Both the position numbers and the translations under genes were made by a program. A stretch of DNA of 64,000 nt from Paralichthys olivaceus (Eukaryota > Chordata > Actinopteri > Pleuronectiformes > Paralichthyidae): the NCBI RefSeq assembly GCF_024713975.1, contig NC_091112.1, positions 8,207,501 to 8,271,500 of the forward strand, in the 5' to 3' direction. The notes beneath the pieces were generated by a model. It worked only from the letters and a program-made list of their open reading frames with translations, was not told where the DNA came from and ran no database searches. Numbering within the stretch: the stretch's first letter is position 1; every line of letters begins with the position of its first letter. This document shows positions 1 to 11,324 of the stretch, one piece after another.

Positions 1-21
1 AGGCAGGTCTACTTTACTCAC

Positions 22-799
22 CTGTCTTATCTGATGCCACCTCAGCCAGGTAACGGTAGTAGTCTCCCTTCATCTTCAGGAAGAAAACTTTGCTGTCAGC
101 CTCCACAGCTTTTGGGATCAGATGATTGTCGAGCAGATCCTGCAAGTGACAATTGTGCAGCATTAGTGTTGAAACTAAACGACACCAGGGGCCTGCACCA
201 AGACAAAGCATTTGCTGGGTAACTTCAGATACAACTTCGGTTCTTCAGTCTTATGAAGCTAAGTTTAAGTTTGAGGTAACAGCTTAAAACCTGTCAATGA
301 CCAAACTCCTGATTACTTGAAAACAAGAGTTATCGATTTACAGAATCCTGACAGGGACGAGAAGAGTTTAGGCCACAGAAAAGTGAGAAATACTACATGT
401 CTGCAGATTTCTTAATAGATTAGTGGAATTGTCTTCCCACCCCTAAACTTTGATTGAGGCATTTACTCTCTCTACTTCCACCACCCCTCTTCACTGTCTG
501 TGTCTTACCAGCACTTCCTTGCAGGTAGTATTCAGCTCCTCCTCAATAACCTTCTTGTACTTTGTGACCTCAAGGATTTTCCCTTCTTCAGTCTTCTGCT
601 CAATGTCGGATATCACCCTCCAGGAGGACCTCTTAGCCCCCACCACGTTCTTGTAGGCAACAGAGAGGAGGTTGCGGTCCTCACTCTGGAGCTCCTCATT
701 CATCTCTGCAACCGCCTTCATGGCTTCCGCCATGTCATCATATCGCTCAGCCTGCTCAGCCAATTTTGATCTCCGTACCAGCTGTTCCTTGTCTGCCAT
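22..799 (-). CDS. 14-3-3 family protein (ywhaz-locus homologue), 5' coding part only
   Basis: Phosphoserine/threonine-binding adaptor of the cytosol, acting as a dimer. Two coding exons are visible: 509-799 (ATG at 799-797, 97 codons, donor GTAAG at 508-504) and 22-139 (acceptor at 141-140, donor GTGAGT at 21-16); the rest lies beyond the left edge. The acceptor of the start exon is at 806-805, leaving 5 nt of 5' UTR. The sequence has the 14-3-3 hallmarks [27 protein letters not shown] and [14 protein letters not shown]. Phosphopeptide-binding Lys50, Arg57 and the Arg-Tyr of YYRYLAEV (zeta K49, R56, R127, Y128) are kept, as is the RSSW Ser. Several positions differ from standard isoforms: AKRSSW for ARRSSW, and a stretch [10 protein letters not shown] that looks partly eta/gamma-like. 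The family is certain. The isoform is not: neighbours znf706, grhl2 and ncald point to the YWHAZ locus, so this may be a fast-evolving teleost duplicate of ywhaz. Confidence 0.93.
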
Positions 800-1639
800 G
801 GTTCCTGTGTGGGGTGAGGAAGGAAAGACAGAGGAGAGGGAGATGGGAAGGACAAAACAAAGGGGAAAGGAGGTGGATTAAGAAGACAGAAGAGAGACAG
901 AGTAGGGGGAGGGCAGGAACAGGGATAAAATGAAAGGAAAAACATGAAGGGGGAGGGATTTGATCATTTTACTTGAATGCAGAAGGAATACAGATCATGT
1001 AAACATGATTTTCATACAAAATATTTCAAGCATGCATTTAAATTTGTGACTCAAGAATTTCTTAAATTATATTTTGGAATATATTTTATGATACAAAAAT
1101 GGCAATGAGTTAAAGGGAAATGTGTTTTTAATACTTTTTAATATATAAAACATCAAATGAACAAAAGATCCATGTTAGATGACTCAAAATTCAAAATACT
1201 GGGGAAACCAAATGGAATTTTGGCATGTTGGGGCAGGGTTGCAAGTAATTATTTGGTTAATTATAAATACATCTTATTATGTTCTATGAATCATTGGTCA
1301 TTTGGTCTCAAACCTCACTAGAAATCATAAAAGGTATGTCCTTCACAGTTCCCCTGAACACCCCTCAAAATAATACGTTTTTGGGGGGGTTTGACCAATC
1401 CCTCATACTGAACATCTGAATCTCAAAAATAAAGCCCTTGCAGATACATTAGATTTAATTATGTAAAAACAAGAGCAAGTTTTCAAAGCTGAAACCAAAT
1501 TATGTTTTTTGGCATGAATTATCAAACACTTATGTAAATCGCTTTATTACCTTTCTGTCATTTAATTAGCTTATTACACCTCATTAAAATTAAAATGCAT
1601 GAATGCACACCAGGTTGAATATAATTAAAAGAGAACCAT

Positions 1640-2100
1640 AAGAGAAATGCAGATGAGGCAAAACAGATCATGTGTCAACTCGGTCCAGTTATACATTTCT
1701 GTTCTATGGAGACGTTATAAACCAGTCAGACCCCTCAGGTCACCTGGGACGAATCTCTGTCTGTCCCCAGAGTCAAAGCTGCATCCAGTTTTTATGCTCC
1801 CCATGTGGAACACAATCCCAGAGAACTGCAGGTCTGCTGCACCTCTTAGTTTTTTTGAATCAATGTTGAAGACTTTCCTGTTTGCCACGACCTTTTATTA
1901 AATGAAATAGTTAATCATTTCTTACACTGAATTGGTACTTTTACTATTATATATTTTTTTAATTCTATGAAACATTTAATTTCTTTTTTGTATTGTCTAA
2001 TGTCGCTTTAACTATGATGCTTTTTATAATTGATGTAAAGCACTTTGACTTGACTTGAGTTGAAATGTGCTACACAAATAAACTTGCCTTTCCTTGTTCC
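1640..2100 (+). mobile_element. 3' end of a non-LTR retrotransposon (LINE) with the C-terminus of its reverse transcriptase ORF
   Basis: The open frame at 1647-1901 reads, at its end, like the C-terminal tail of fish LINE reverse transcriptases: PESKLHPVFMLPMWNTIPE followed by LSFFESMLKTFLFATTF. It is followed by a typical LINE 3' tail with a 'TGTAAAGCACTTTGACTTGA' stretch and 'AAATGTGCTACACAAATAA' at 2063-2081. Only the last part of the ORF is present, so the copy is 5'-truncated, as is usual for these elements. The exact clade (L2/Rex-like) cannot be decided by eye. Confidence 0.65.
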
Positions 2101-2490
2101 AATCAAACCCCTGCTGACTCCCAATCAACTGTTTGTTTTTTTCAGGTATTGTATTTTTTTCTTTATGCATCTTTAATTTCTCTTTTGTAGTGTCTGATGT
2201 TGCTTTTTCAATTCACCATGCTGCTGTTTGTATTTGACGTAATGCAAAATGAAATTGTTTAAATGTGCTACACAAATAACCCTGCTGACACCACCCTCAC
2301 TCTTTTCATCCAGAAATCCTGAACGTTATTCATTCTCCATGCAACTTTAATATTTTCTAAATGCTTTTTTTGTGTTGTCTGGTGTTGCTCTAACAATTCA
2401 TCATGGAGCCTTTAACTAAAAAATAAAGCATGTCTCCCCTTGTTCTGTTCAAACCCGTGCTGACCCCCACCTCACCGCTTCTCATCCAGA
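1960..2490 (+). repeat. Three diverged tandem copies of the LINE 3' tail
   Basis: Three segments starting near 1960, 2165 and 2335 share the same order of motifs: a T-rich start, a 'TTGT(A/G)(T/G)TGTCT(A/G)(A/G)TGT' block, a 'CAT(G/C)ATG' block, an AATAAA/AAATAA tail and a 'CTGCTGACNCC' end. The 19-mer AAATGTGCTACACAAATAA is identical in copies 1 (2063-2081) and 2 (2261-2279). Copies 2 and 3 both end in CATCCAGA. Confidence 0.55.
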
Positions 2491-3261
2491 GGTAGGGCTC
2501 CTGTCTCTTTCGTAACACTTGATCTGAGGATGCCTGCAGGACTGTGGCAGCAGCAACACAAACATGAACAAACAAAAGCTTTGCAGTTCCTTACAAGCAG
2601 CTTCTGGACCAACCCAGCAGCGAGAAATCACACAGTGACTCGCCAGCGATGCAGACACCTGCGCCCTTCTGAGGAATGTCGGCCACCCAGTTCTACGCCT
2701 CACACATACACACACACACACCTGCCCCACCGACCGAGCTCCCACGGTGTACGGGGGAGACAGTCGTCGAACAGTCGGTCTGTGATATTTCGCTTTAATA
2801 TTCGAACAGCTCCATGCGGGGAAATGTCCGCAAACGCGCAGCCGTCGGTAACAGCGTCCTCCCCGGTTCGGTTCCTACTGTAACGCAAGCAGCCTCGCGT
2901 AGCTCCCTCCACAGTGAACGCCCTTTTTTTTTCGCTTCCCGGAAAACAAGCCGTAGCTGCGGGTTATACGAGCTCTACGCGGTCGGTAGTTAGAGGTCGC
3001 TTCGGTCAATGATTTAGTCGAAGATGCGTCTCCTGAACACGGTGAACGAATAACAATAGATGGGTTAAAGTGCAGCGGCTCCTCGCATCCAGCCGCCGCC
3101 GAACAATGACCGGGCAGCGGAGCGTCGCTGTCTCGCACTCGCGGTCGGCGTCCACGGTATTTTAAATTAAAAAGGCCGTCCCCTGGAGCACAAAGCTATT
3201 GTTAGCGGTTCTCCGTCGAGCCTACAACCGACGGAAAGCGGTGTAATTAAGGGGAACTGAC

Positions 3262-3420
3262 CTGCGTTGAGTCGCTCCTTCACACGGTGACGCTCCTGGT
3301 TCCCTGCTGCACAGCTGATGCTCGCTCCCGCTTCATCCACGGGGTTTCCTTCCAATCAAAGACGCAGCGGCACGGTCGCACCGGGGCCGATGACGTCAAA
3401 GCCGTGTTGCCAGGGGCGAC
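3262..3420 (-). promoter_or_regulatory. Non-coding first exon and promoter of the 14-3-3 gene
   Basis: On the minus strand a strong donor (GCAG then GTCAGT, GT at 3261-3260) ends a probable 5' UTR exon beginning somewhere around 3350-3390. A full CRE palindrome TGACGTCA lies at 3391-3398, an inverted CCAAT (minus reading TTGATTGG) at 3352-3356 and an X-box-like RFX site (plus GTTGCCAGGGGCGAC) at 3406-3420. The surroundings (about 2740-3420) are rich in CpG compared with the AT-rich flanks. The transcription start is not determined; the exon call rests on the donor, the CpG island and the known presence of non-coding first exons in 14-3-3 genes. Confidence 0.6.
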
Positions 3421-6400
3421 CGAGTTTACGGCAAGAAAAATATAAAATCCATGTACACCCAATCCTTGAAATCATTAAAAAAAATAATGATCAATAAAAA
3501 TCAACGTTTTTCCGAAACATATTTTATGAAAACCCGAATTTTTACTCCTAATTTAATCTTGTACCTACAAAAAGTTACGCCCAGGTCTGCCCGCAAAGAC
3601 TCATGGGAGATGTAGTTGGTGTGGCGAGAGGAAGTTGAGATTTTACCGCTTGAATGTCTTAAAATAGTCGCTGACATTGTGTAAAAATAATGTTAGTTGT
3701 GTGCCAGGAAGTGAGGTGGTGGTGACTCGAAGTGGTTGAATGAAAAAAAATCACTTTTTAATCTATAGGTGTCTTAAATGCTGATTTATGATGGTTGTTA
3801 GATGAAAAGTGAAGTTTTTCTTGACACATTTTGTCACACTATCTATATATCTATGGGACCTTGCATGGCTATTGTGTATATTGAGATAACATCTTAATGA
3901 AGGATAAAAAACAAGTTATCAATAAAAAATACAGTTATGTTTAACTTAGGTCTTAATGCAGATGTATTTGAATTCTGCAGACTGTGGCTGTTAACACTAG
4001 TGCACTGAAGAGAACAATATATCATGACCCGTTTTTATCTTACAAACATTATTAAATGTGCATGATTAAATGCAAAATCATGAAAAGTTCCAAAAATTTG
4101 ATGAGTAATCCAGTGAACGGAGATTTTGACCCATCACTGAGCTCTACAGTGCGTGACAGGTTATATCCCAGATAATACTACTGATCCCACTGAGATGTGA
4201 CATGATTTTTGACCATATAACCATAAATCTGTCTTTGAATGTAAATAGGTGACACAAGTGGCTGCTTCACTGGGCTTTACAATTAATCTGCATGTTTTTT
4301 CTTGTGCTAATGAACATTAGTCAACCCAACGGCTTGGCAGGCATGCGCCTGTAAACTCGTGTATATCTTGTTCTACGAGCTTATATAAAATAGCTTGAAT
4401 TACTAATGAGTCACACCCCTTGACTTGTTATATGAAAGGAAAAAAAGGTTTCAATATGAACTTCTTTGTGAGTGAAGAGTGCAGATAAGTTTCTGGATTC
4501 ATCGGGTGGGCAGCCTCTCAAAAACTAGTGAACTTGGCCTATGAGGGTGATGTAAGGCCCAACAGAGTTTGTTCACAGGATTCATGTAGAGAGATGGTTT
4601 CAATACCACAGGGAACTTGGTGACAGGTATGATTTGAGGAAGTGGATAAACACTGATGGCAGCTGGATACACAACATTTCATTACAACCAACAACAGAAG
4701 TGAAACTCAATAAAAATGCTCCCTGAAAAATAACCCAAGCTCTGGAGGCTGCATATTTGAAATCGCCTCCAGGTATAAAATAGTAAGATTTGAAGACATT
4801 CTTAAAGGTATAGAATGATAATCTAGCTATGATGTTTTAATAATCCGGTGTTAATCAGAGAGGAGTAAGTCTGTACTGATTTTAAAACACAAGCTAGGTC
4901 CAGATGTCGTTACTGATAATAAAACAGCACTGTTGCCATGGTGGTGACTGACCAGCATGGATCAGAAACCTCAGTTGTTTTTCTGAAGAATAAAATGCAT
5001 TATTAAATAAATAATAATAAATAATTAATCAATCTTGGATTTCATTTCGAAAGCAGAAAGTGGTTTTATCCTTTTAAGCTGAGACCTACACCTGCATGGC
5101 CTGGATATAAATGAAAGCCAGTTGGAATCTATTAAATTCCTTCACCTAATTAATTGTTTAATTTCATTTTGTGCAGATATTCTCTTTCACCCACTCCGTC
5201 GTGGGCCTGGGTTCAAACAGAGATTCTGTAACAGAAAAAGGAGCTTGCAGATGTGTGTGTTTGTGTATGAATGTGTATGTTCGTATGAATGAACATGTAT
5301 TGTGTCATTCTCATTCACAAGGTTACAGACGGGAAGTAAGGGGGAAGGAAGGAGGTGGATCGTGTGTGAGGATGCAGGAGAACAATGTGAGTTGTGACTC
5401 GTTCAGCTGATCCTTATTCATCATTAAAATGCATTAAAAATTTGAGCAGTATTACGTGACCTTGCTTCAGTTCTGGTTCTTTTGTTTTTATGTTGTTCAC
5501 TTCAAGTCTTATTTTCTGCTCCTGTTCAGTTTCCCACAGATTATCATTTCAGATTCAAGATTTCTTTATAGTCACATTTTATCATACTGGTGTCAATGAG
5601 TAAAATTCCTGTGTTTGGGCTGCTCAACACAGCAGCAATAAATAATTACAGTGTGCGTAAGTGCTAATGTTGATTAAGTTGTGTTCATCATATCGTCTTT
5701 ACAGCCACACCTGAACATGATCACAGACAGAAATGTGACAGGCCCTTGTTGTCTATTGAATTCTTAAGCCTGTCTGGTGGAAAAAAACTGATATGCAGCC
5801 TGTAGGTTCAGGCCTTGAGGCTGCGATGCTGTTTTCCAGATAGCAGCAGCTGACACAGACTAGTGTGGCAGCAGTATCTATAATTGTACAAAACACAGAA
5901 GGCAAATTACAATTCAGAACTTTGTCTCTGTTTCAATGAGATGTTTTAATTCTTATTGTTTTCATTAATTTCTAAAATGATCAACTGACAATAGATGTCA
6001 GGCACAGAAAGTGTGGAAACTTATGGCCTTTGTGGTTTGGTGTGATCAGTGTGGTGTCACATCAGCTGGTAGCAAAGAATCATTTATTCATACAAAACTG
6101 TCACGGATTGTTAACACAGCTTCCTGGTGTAATTTCTCCCTTTCAGTCCGTCAATCAGGCTCCTGAGGCAAAACGCAATACTGTGCATAAAAATATGATT
6201 ATTCATTCATTTGATTGACAGATACTTTCAGACATGGGAAAATGTTCTCCTCACCATATGTACATCCAACAAAACATCATCACATAAAACCATTAAAAGA
6301 AACACCTTCAAGAAAAGAGCAGGTATACAACAAAGTAAAATTTAATAAAATGCTATAATACATCATTGGAGCATGAATTCATTTTCCAAGTGTACAAATG
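3421..6400. other. Intergenic region between the 14-3-3 promoter and znf706
   Basis: AT-rich sequence with no supported gene. A GT-rich patch lies at 5255-5295. The stretch at about 5550-5660 resembles the 3' part of a fish retroposon family (sequence of the type 'TTCTTTATAGTCACATTTTA' followed by 'AGTAAAATTCCTGTGTTTGG'); this is only a likeness. Nothing else stands out. Confidence 0.5.
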
Positions 6401-6420
6401 CTGACAAGCTCCAGTGAAAC

Positions 6421-7130
6421 TTTATTAACTCGTAATTCATGAAGCAGCTTTGAAATGAAAATTTCACATTTTTATGACCCGACATAAAGTTGTGATTACG
6501 TAGATGAAAGATTGCAGTACAACAGGCAAACAGCAGAGTGGGCGGACTGGGATCAGAAAAGAAAATCTCACTGTCTCCATTTTATTCAACACTCAATTAG
6601 CAATAAAACAGATTAGGTCACATTTGCGACAAACAGAAAAATTAGAATTATATAATTTCTCATCCATTTCAGACGTGCTTTGTAAGCACGCTGTTTTCCT
6701 CATGTGGCATGCTGGCTATAAAGGTTTAATCACACACTCAATCTATTAAAGCTTCAGATAAAGAGGTTCAAGAGCTAGCAGCGAGAAATATTCCTATGTG
6801 CACAGCGCATCGTGGGCAGTGAGGAGTTTGTTCTGGGAAACTATGAGACTGAAGCGACTTTTCATTCACCACTTGAATAAGAAAGTTTGTCAGTGACCCG
6901 GAAATCAAAACCAACATTTGTGTTTAGACCCTGATGTGTTCAAACACAAGCAAAAATCAGGACTTCAAGGGGGGGAGGATTGCTTTAAAGGCAACCCGGC
7001 CTGTTAAAGCTGAAATGAAGAGAACTGCTTCATGTTGTTTACATCGAATCATCCATTGCTGTCAGACTGAGACAAGTGCAGAGTTGGTGCAGGGCCGTGA
7101 AAAACTCAGTTCGGTATCCAGGGTGAGAAA
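6421..7130 (-). other. znf706: Probable 3' UTR of znf706
   Basis: Sequence downstream of the znf706 stop on the minus strand. A minus-strand AATAAA (plus TTTATT at 6421-6426) is a candidate cleavage signal, giving a 3' UTR of about 0.7 kb. Other AT-rich hexamers are nearby, so the end is uncertain. Confidence 0.4.
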
Positions 7131-7533
7131 TTACGCCTCCACTCCCTCTAACTCAGGGGGTAGAGGAGATTTTGGGTGTTTGCTCTCGAAGTGCTGCTTG
7201 AAGGTCTTTGGGTCTGGCATCTGGGACTGCAGAGGAGAATGACACGTCCAATAAAACTGTTACAATTAAGCACAAGTCTTGCATGAGGTTAAAAATATGA
7301 TTTCTCGTGACGAGAGGCTATTCTATGAAACCATTCCAAAAAGGGAGCAAATGGCAGCAGAGTTAATCAGTTAATCCAACTCCTGGCATCATACCCACCC
7401 TGCACACGGCGCAGGTGAACACGAGTGCTGCCTTGGCCGCCGTCTTCTGATCATGACCCTTGGCCTTCTTCATCTCTGCCTGTTTCTTGGCATTTTTCTG
7501 CTGAGACTGAATCTTCTGATGCCCACGTGCCAT
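7131..7533 (-). CDS. znf706: Zinc finger protein 706 homologue
   Basis: Small, mostly basic protein with a single C2H2 zinc finger; in mammals described as a repressor linked to exit from stem-cell self-renewal. Two coding exons: 7399-7533 (45 codons, ATG at 7533-7531, donor GTGGGT at 7398-7393) and 7131-7226 (31 codons plus TAA at 7133-7131, acceptor at 7228-7227). The product is 76 aa, the same length as the human protein. It begins MARGHQKIQSQQKNAKKQ (4F5-like basic start), carries GHDQKTAAKAAL, then the finger: CAVC at residues 41-44 and, in exon 2, QHFESKH giving the two histidines. It ends PKSPLPPELEGVEA. The acceptor before the ATG is at about 7546-7545. It lies in the same orientation as the 14-3-3 gene, as in the human 8q22 order. 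Confidence 0.96.
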
Positions 7534-7546
7534 GGCTGCAAAGCCT

Positions 7547-9239
7547 AGAGAAGGAGGACAAAGGGCTTCATGTTTACTGATAAACACTTATCTTATTATT
7601 ATTGTTGTTGATACACATCAACACCATAAACAAGTCTTTTAATAAAGAGCCTATTGATAGTTTTTTTGTTATCACAGAAAATAGTTTTAATACACCAGGT
7701 TACTGTGATACCAAAGGTAATGTATGAGTGACAGACAATAACAAATTATGGTCTAAGACGCAGAACATTAGAAGTTAGTTTCCTGTAGTTAGTTTTGGTA
7801 GTTTAATAGAAACAAAGACTCTAAAATGCAAACAAACGGCAAAGAACTCTGAGTCGGTCATGGTCAGTCAGAGCAAACAAGATAAAGCTCCAGTCCTACC
7901 TCAACTTCAATGCAGGTGTTGCAGGTGAAACACAGCAAACAAGCAGGCTCATAAACCCTAGACATAAATGAGGGTGGGGATTGTGCAATTAGTAAAAGAC
8001 GTTCAAAATGAGGGAACATAAACAACATTAGAAATGTTCAGTGTAGTGGCTGAACATGGGCCGATTCCAAGAAGCGTTTTACAGAGTCATCTTGACTGCT
8101 GGTGATGATGAAATTCTGCCATTTGGGAAACCTGTGAAACCGAAACACCATGTATCTGGGATCCTAATTAAGGGAGATACAGGCTAATGAAGTTTGAACG
8201 TCTTAAGAAAACTGTGACTTCTGACCACATCTACCTCAACATAAGTCACAGAGGAATAGTTATCATATTGTTTTAAAGACCTTTTCCATTCTTTGAATGT
8301 ATCTAAACAGTATACTATCCTAAATGTGGGTGATAGCAGAGACACAAGTTATTTTACAGACAACATTTCTACAGAAATACTAGTTTCTCCCATCTAGAGC
8401 AAAGATGGCACTTATAATAAGAAACCATTCATGAACGGTCAAATCGAAGAAAATGATAGTTTGGAGTGAAGGCAAAGAGAAACAAAAAAAAACTAAACTT
8501 TGGGCCCCTTGAGTTTGAGCATTCAATAAAAATGCAGCATCCACATTAGTGCCCTTATTTAAGTTTAAATTAAATTGAGCATATACTATGATGTTTGTTC
8601 ATAAATGAAGATACTACTCTGATTAAACCTGAGGCATCCTGGGCCCCTGCAGGTCCTCACACTTTGGAGCAGTGATCCAGCCTTCCTCACCAGCAGCTTC
8701 TATAAATAGCCAGATGTTAGCACTGGTTAGCTTGTATCAGCCCCATATGTTAAACAGCTGGTTCAAACACTGGTTCTATCGGTGCTGCTGCCTGAGGTTT
8801 TGGATGTTATTAATAACCACAGAGATGTGAGTGTTCAGGTGAAGAGTCAAGGGAGATATACAGACGAATTAGCACGTTAGCATTGACTGTTTATTATCTC
8901 AGACGTCGTATCCTCTCCTGTTTCTTCTGTACTGATCCGGATGCAGCTTCCCTCACACTGAACTGTTATGATACAACACATCTGGATCTTTATCATCCAC
9001 GCGACGCCGGTTTTGATTTGTCCTGAACAAATCCAGCTGTTAGCCGGAGCTCGACCACAAGCGTCAACGAGCTCAAACATGGTTAGCTCACATGCTAACC
9101 CCAGCTCCCTGTGGCCAGCTCGTCAGCTAACCGGTTAGCTAACCAGATGAATACGACCTTCGGGCTGTAGCTGACGATAACGACGCGCTGTAGCTTTTCT
9201 ATTTGATTTCGATATATATCAGATTACAGCAAATCTCAC
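7547..9239 (-). other. znf706: First intron of znf706
   Basis: Intron between the probable non-coding first exon and the start-codon exon. AT-rich to about 8640. The part at 9050-9200 is more GC-rich and holds repeated GTTAGC/GCTAAC words and the AACCGGTT palindrome. No coding exon recognised. Confidence 0.4.
9125..9140. promoter_or_regulatory. Perfect 16-bp palindrome with a Grainyhead-type site
   Basis: AGCTAACCGGTTAGCT is identical to its own reverse complement. Its centre AACCGGTT (9129-9136) is the established consensus for Grainyhead/GRHL dimers. It lies about 100 bp inside the predicted first intron of znf706 and 6.9 kb upstream of the grhl2 start codon. Binding is inferred from the motif only. 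Confidence 0.5.
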
Positions 9240-9400
9240 CTCTTTAGATAAACGTGCGTGTCGTTAGCTGCGCGTCCACCTGGTGCCCACACACAAATGT
9301 GACAGCTGCTCAGTTCACAGGCTAGCCAATGCTAATGCTGCGTTTAACGCACTCGTTATAACTCTGCTCCGTTATAGAATACACAGTTTCCTGCGAATAA
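9240..9400 (-). promoter_or_regulatory. znf706: Probable non-coding first exon and promoter of znf706
   Basis: A good minus-strand donor (AAAGAG then GTGAGAT, GT at 9239-9238) ends a probable 5' UTR exon. Upstream on the minus strand are CpG-rich sequence and an inverted CCAAT (plus CCAAT at 9326-9330). The first intron would span 7547-9239. Transcription start not determined. Confidence 0.45.
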
Positions 9401-10969
9401 ACAAAATAAACAGTTTAATACTTTTTCCAACTCAACCAACCCATCAGTGGATACAGGTTGTATTTCGAGAGGAGGGGTACCGACCTCTGATTTTATTGAA
9501 TGACAAGATAACACAAATCACCTATAAACATAACTGAAGGGAGATTTTACGATTATAGGAGGAGTCAGTGAATGCACCAGTAAATCGCCATGCTTGCTTA
9601 TACACGACGCTGAACACGTCGCCCCCAGCCGGCAGAGTTTGGTTATTACATGTTATTACAATGTGGATGATACATCAAATTAAGATATTTTAGTGAATTT
9701 ATTATGATGATCGACAGTTTTATTTGCTAAACTGAATTATAGGATGTGTTTTTTTGTGCCGGTGCACTGCGTGATATCTGCAGACACACGGCTGGTTATG
9801 TGTCATTCACATGAACACATTTGTTTTATCTGTGGAGTTGTGCACAGTATTTTTTTTTAATCATGGTTATGTGTCTTGAAAAAGACAATTAAGGAGCATT
9901 TGCACTTTTTTTTCTCACAGCTGTAGATACTGTGATGCAAAATATCTGGAGATTTGACTTTGAGTTATTCATGTTTGTATGATATTTGATGAGATGTCTG
10001 CAGTCAAAATCCACCGGGCTTAACCGGTGCATGCATTTTATATATTGTGATCAATGCAATTTATAGCAAATCGGTGCAATCCTTATCAAGTTAGCTCATT
10101 GACTTTATTAATTGAGCTCTTTATTTCTATTGTTTTAACCGTTTGCACTTCACAAATCCTCACACTGCACCTCCCCTGTTGCACTTCTCCTTCGAATGAA
10201 CATTATTCAGCTATCTATATATAATGCATGCACAGGATCTCACTAAATGATAACTAAGAAATTGTTTTCTCAGAGCTAACACTAGGTGGCAGGATGTGGA
10301 GGAGGACCCCTGTGTGCTCTGAGTGTTAAATCCTGCTGTTACTGTCTCACTGCCACCAGCATCCACAATATGTCCACTGTCAAGATTCACAGTGTGACGA
10401 TGAAACATGCAACACACAGACACAAGCTGATACTGATATACACCATGATACTGATGTTGGTTAATGTATGAACAATTTACATCACAGTAACCTCAATTCA
10501 AAGACTTACTTATGTGCTGCTGACCCAGTAACACAACATTTACACTGTTAAACATTTATATTTAATCTCAGCTCTACAAACACTGCAGTAGTGTGACCTG
10601 TGCAGACCATAATGTGATTCTTGGGCCTGCATCAGATATTTATCTTTCCCATGTATGACTCTGGTTCAGGGGAGGGAACAGTGGAGCTGTTCTCCTCCGC
10701 TCAGTATTTGACTAAATTCAGCTAATATGTAAATGAAATGTAACTCCAGCTCCATCAGGATAGAAACACAGGAGCCAGAAATGAATCCACAGCATCCGTC
10801 AGCCTCTAGAGAAAAGAATCCGTGTATCTTCTGTAATGCTGATCCTTTTTTAGGGGTCGTGAGGGAGGATGGAGCCATTTGGATGAGAGGCGGGTCACAG
10901 CCTGGACAGGTTGCCCGTCCATCACAGTGCCGACATGCAAAGACAAACAATCATTCACACCTTCTGTAT

Positions 10970-11210
10970 GTTAAGAGTGTGTGTGTGTGTGTGAACTCGT
11001 TTCTGGTACCTTTGGGACCTTTTCGAGTTTAAACACTGACGTTGTCATGACCAGAACACGTCATGGGGACCAAAGCCTGGTCCTATTGACACAAAGCATT
11101 TATTCTGAGGTCATGGTTCAGATTAGGGAGAAGGTTGGGCCGTCCACAATGAATGGAAGTCAATGCAAAGTCCTAACAAGGATAGCTGCACAAGTACAAG
11201 TACATGTCTA
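10970..11210 (+). repeat. Fragment of a teleost dispersed repeat
   Basis: A GT run is followed by the words 'CATGGGGACCAAAGCCTGGT', 'AGATTAGGGAGAAGGTTGGG' and 'AATGGAAGTCAATGCAAAGT', then 'CCTAACAAGGATAGC'. This order is familiar from a very common fish interspersed repeat. Family name not assigned; the call is from memory of the pattern. Confidence 0.4.
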
Positions 11211-11324
11211 TTTACATCCACTGCAGCTCTCATTCCTGTTGGACATGGTCCTGACAGTCGGGCATCACGACTTCCTTCAGAGAAATCTTATCATTGTGAG
11301 AAAAGTCTCCAACCAGCCATTGTG

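Larger units (their letters stand above)
807..3260 (-). other. First intron of the 14-3-3 gene
   Basis: Inferred intron between the non-coding first exon and the start-codon exon. It holds a purine-rich stretch just upstream of the acceptor (about 815-960), AT-rich sequence, a LINE 3' end with tail copies (1640-2480), and a CpG-rich part (2740-3260) that could contain an alternative first exon. No further coding exon seen. Confidence 0.5.

Noticed and set aside
2390-3138. Overlapping ORFs on both strands in the CpG-rich 14-3-3 promoter region
   Set aside because: GC-rich sequence gives long open frames by chance; none matches a known family and they overlap the promoter and first intron.
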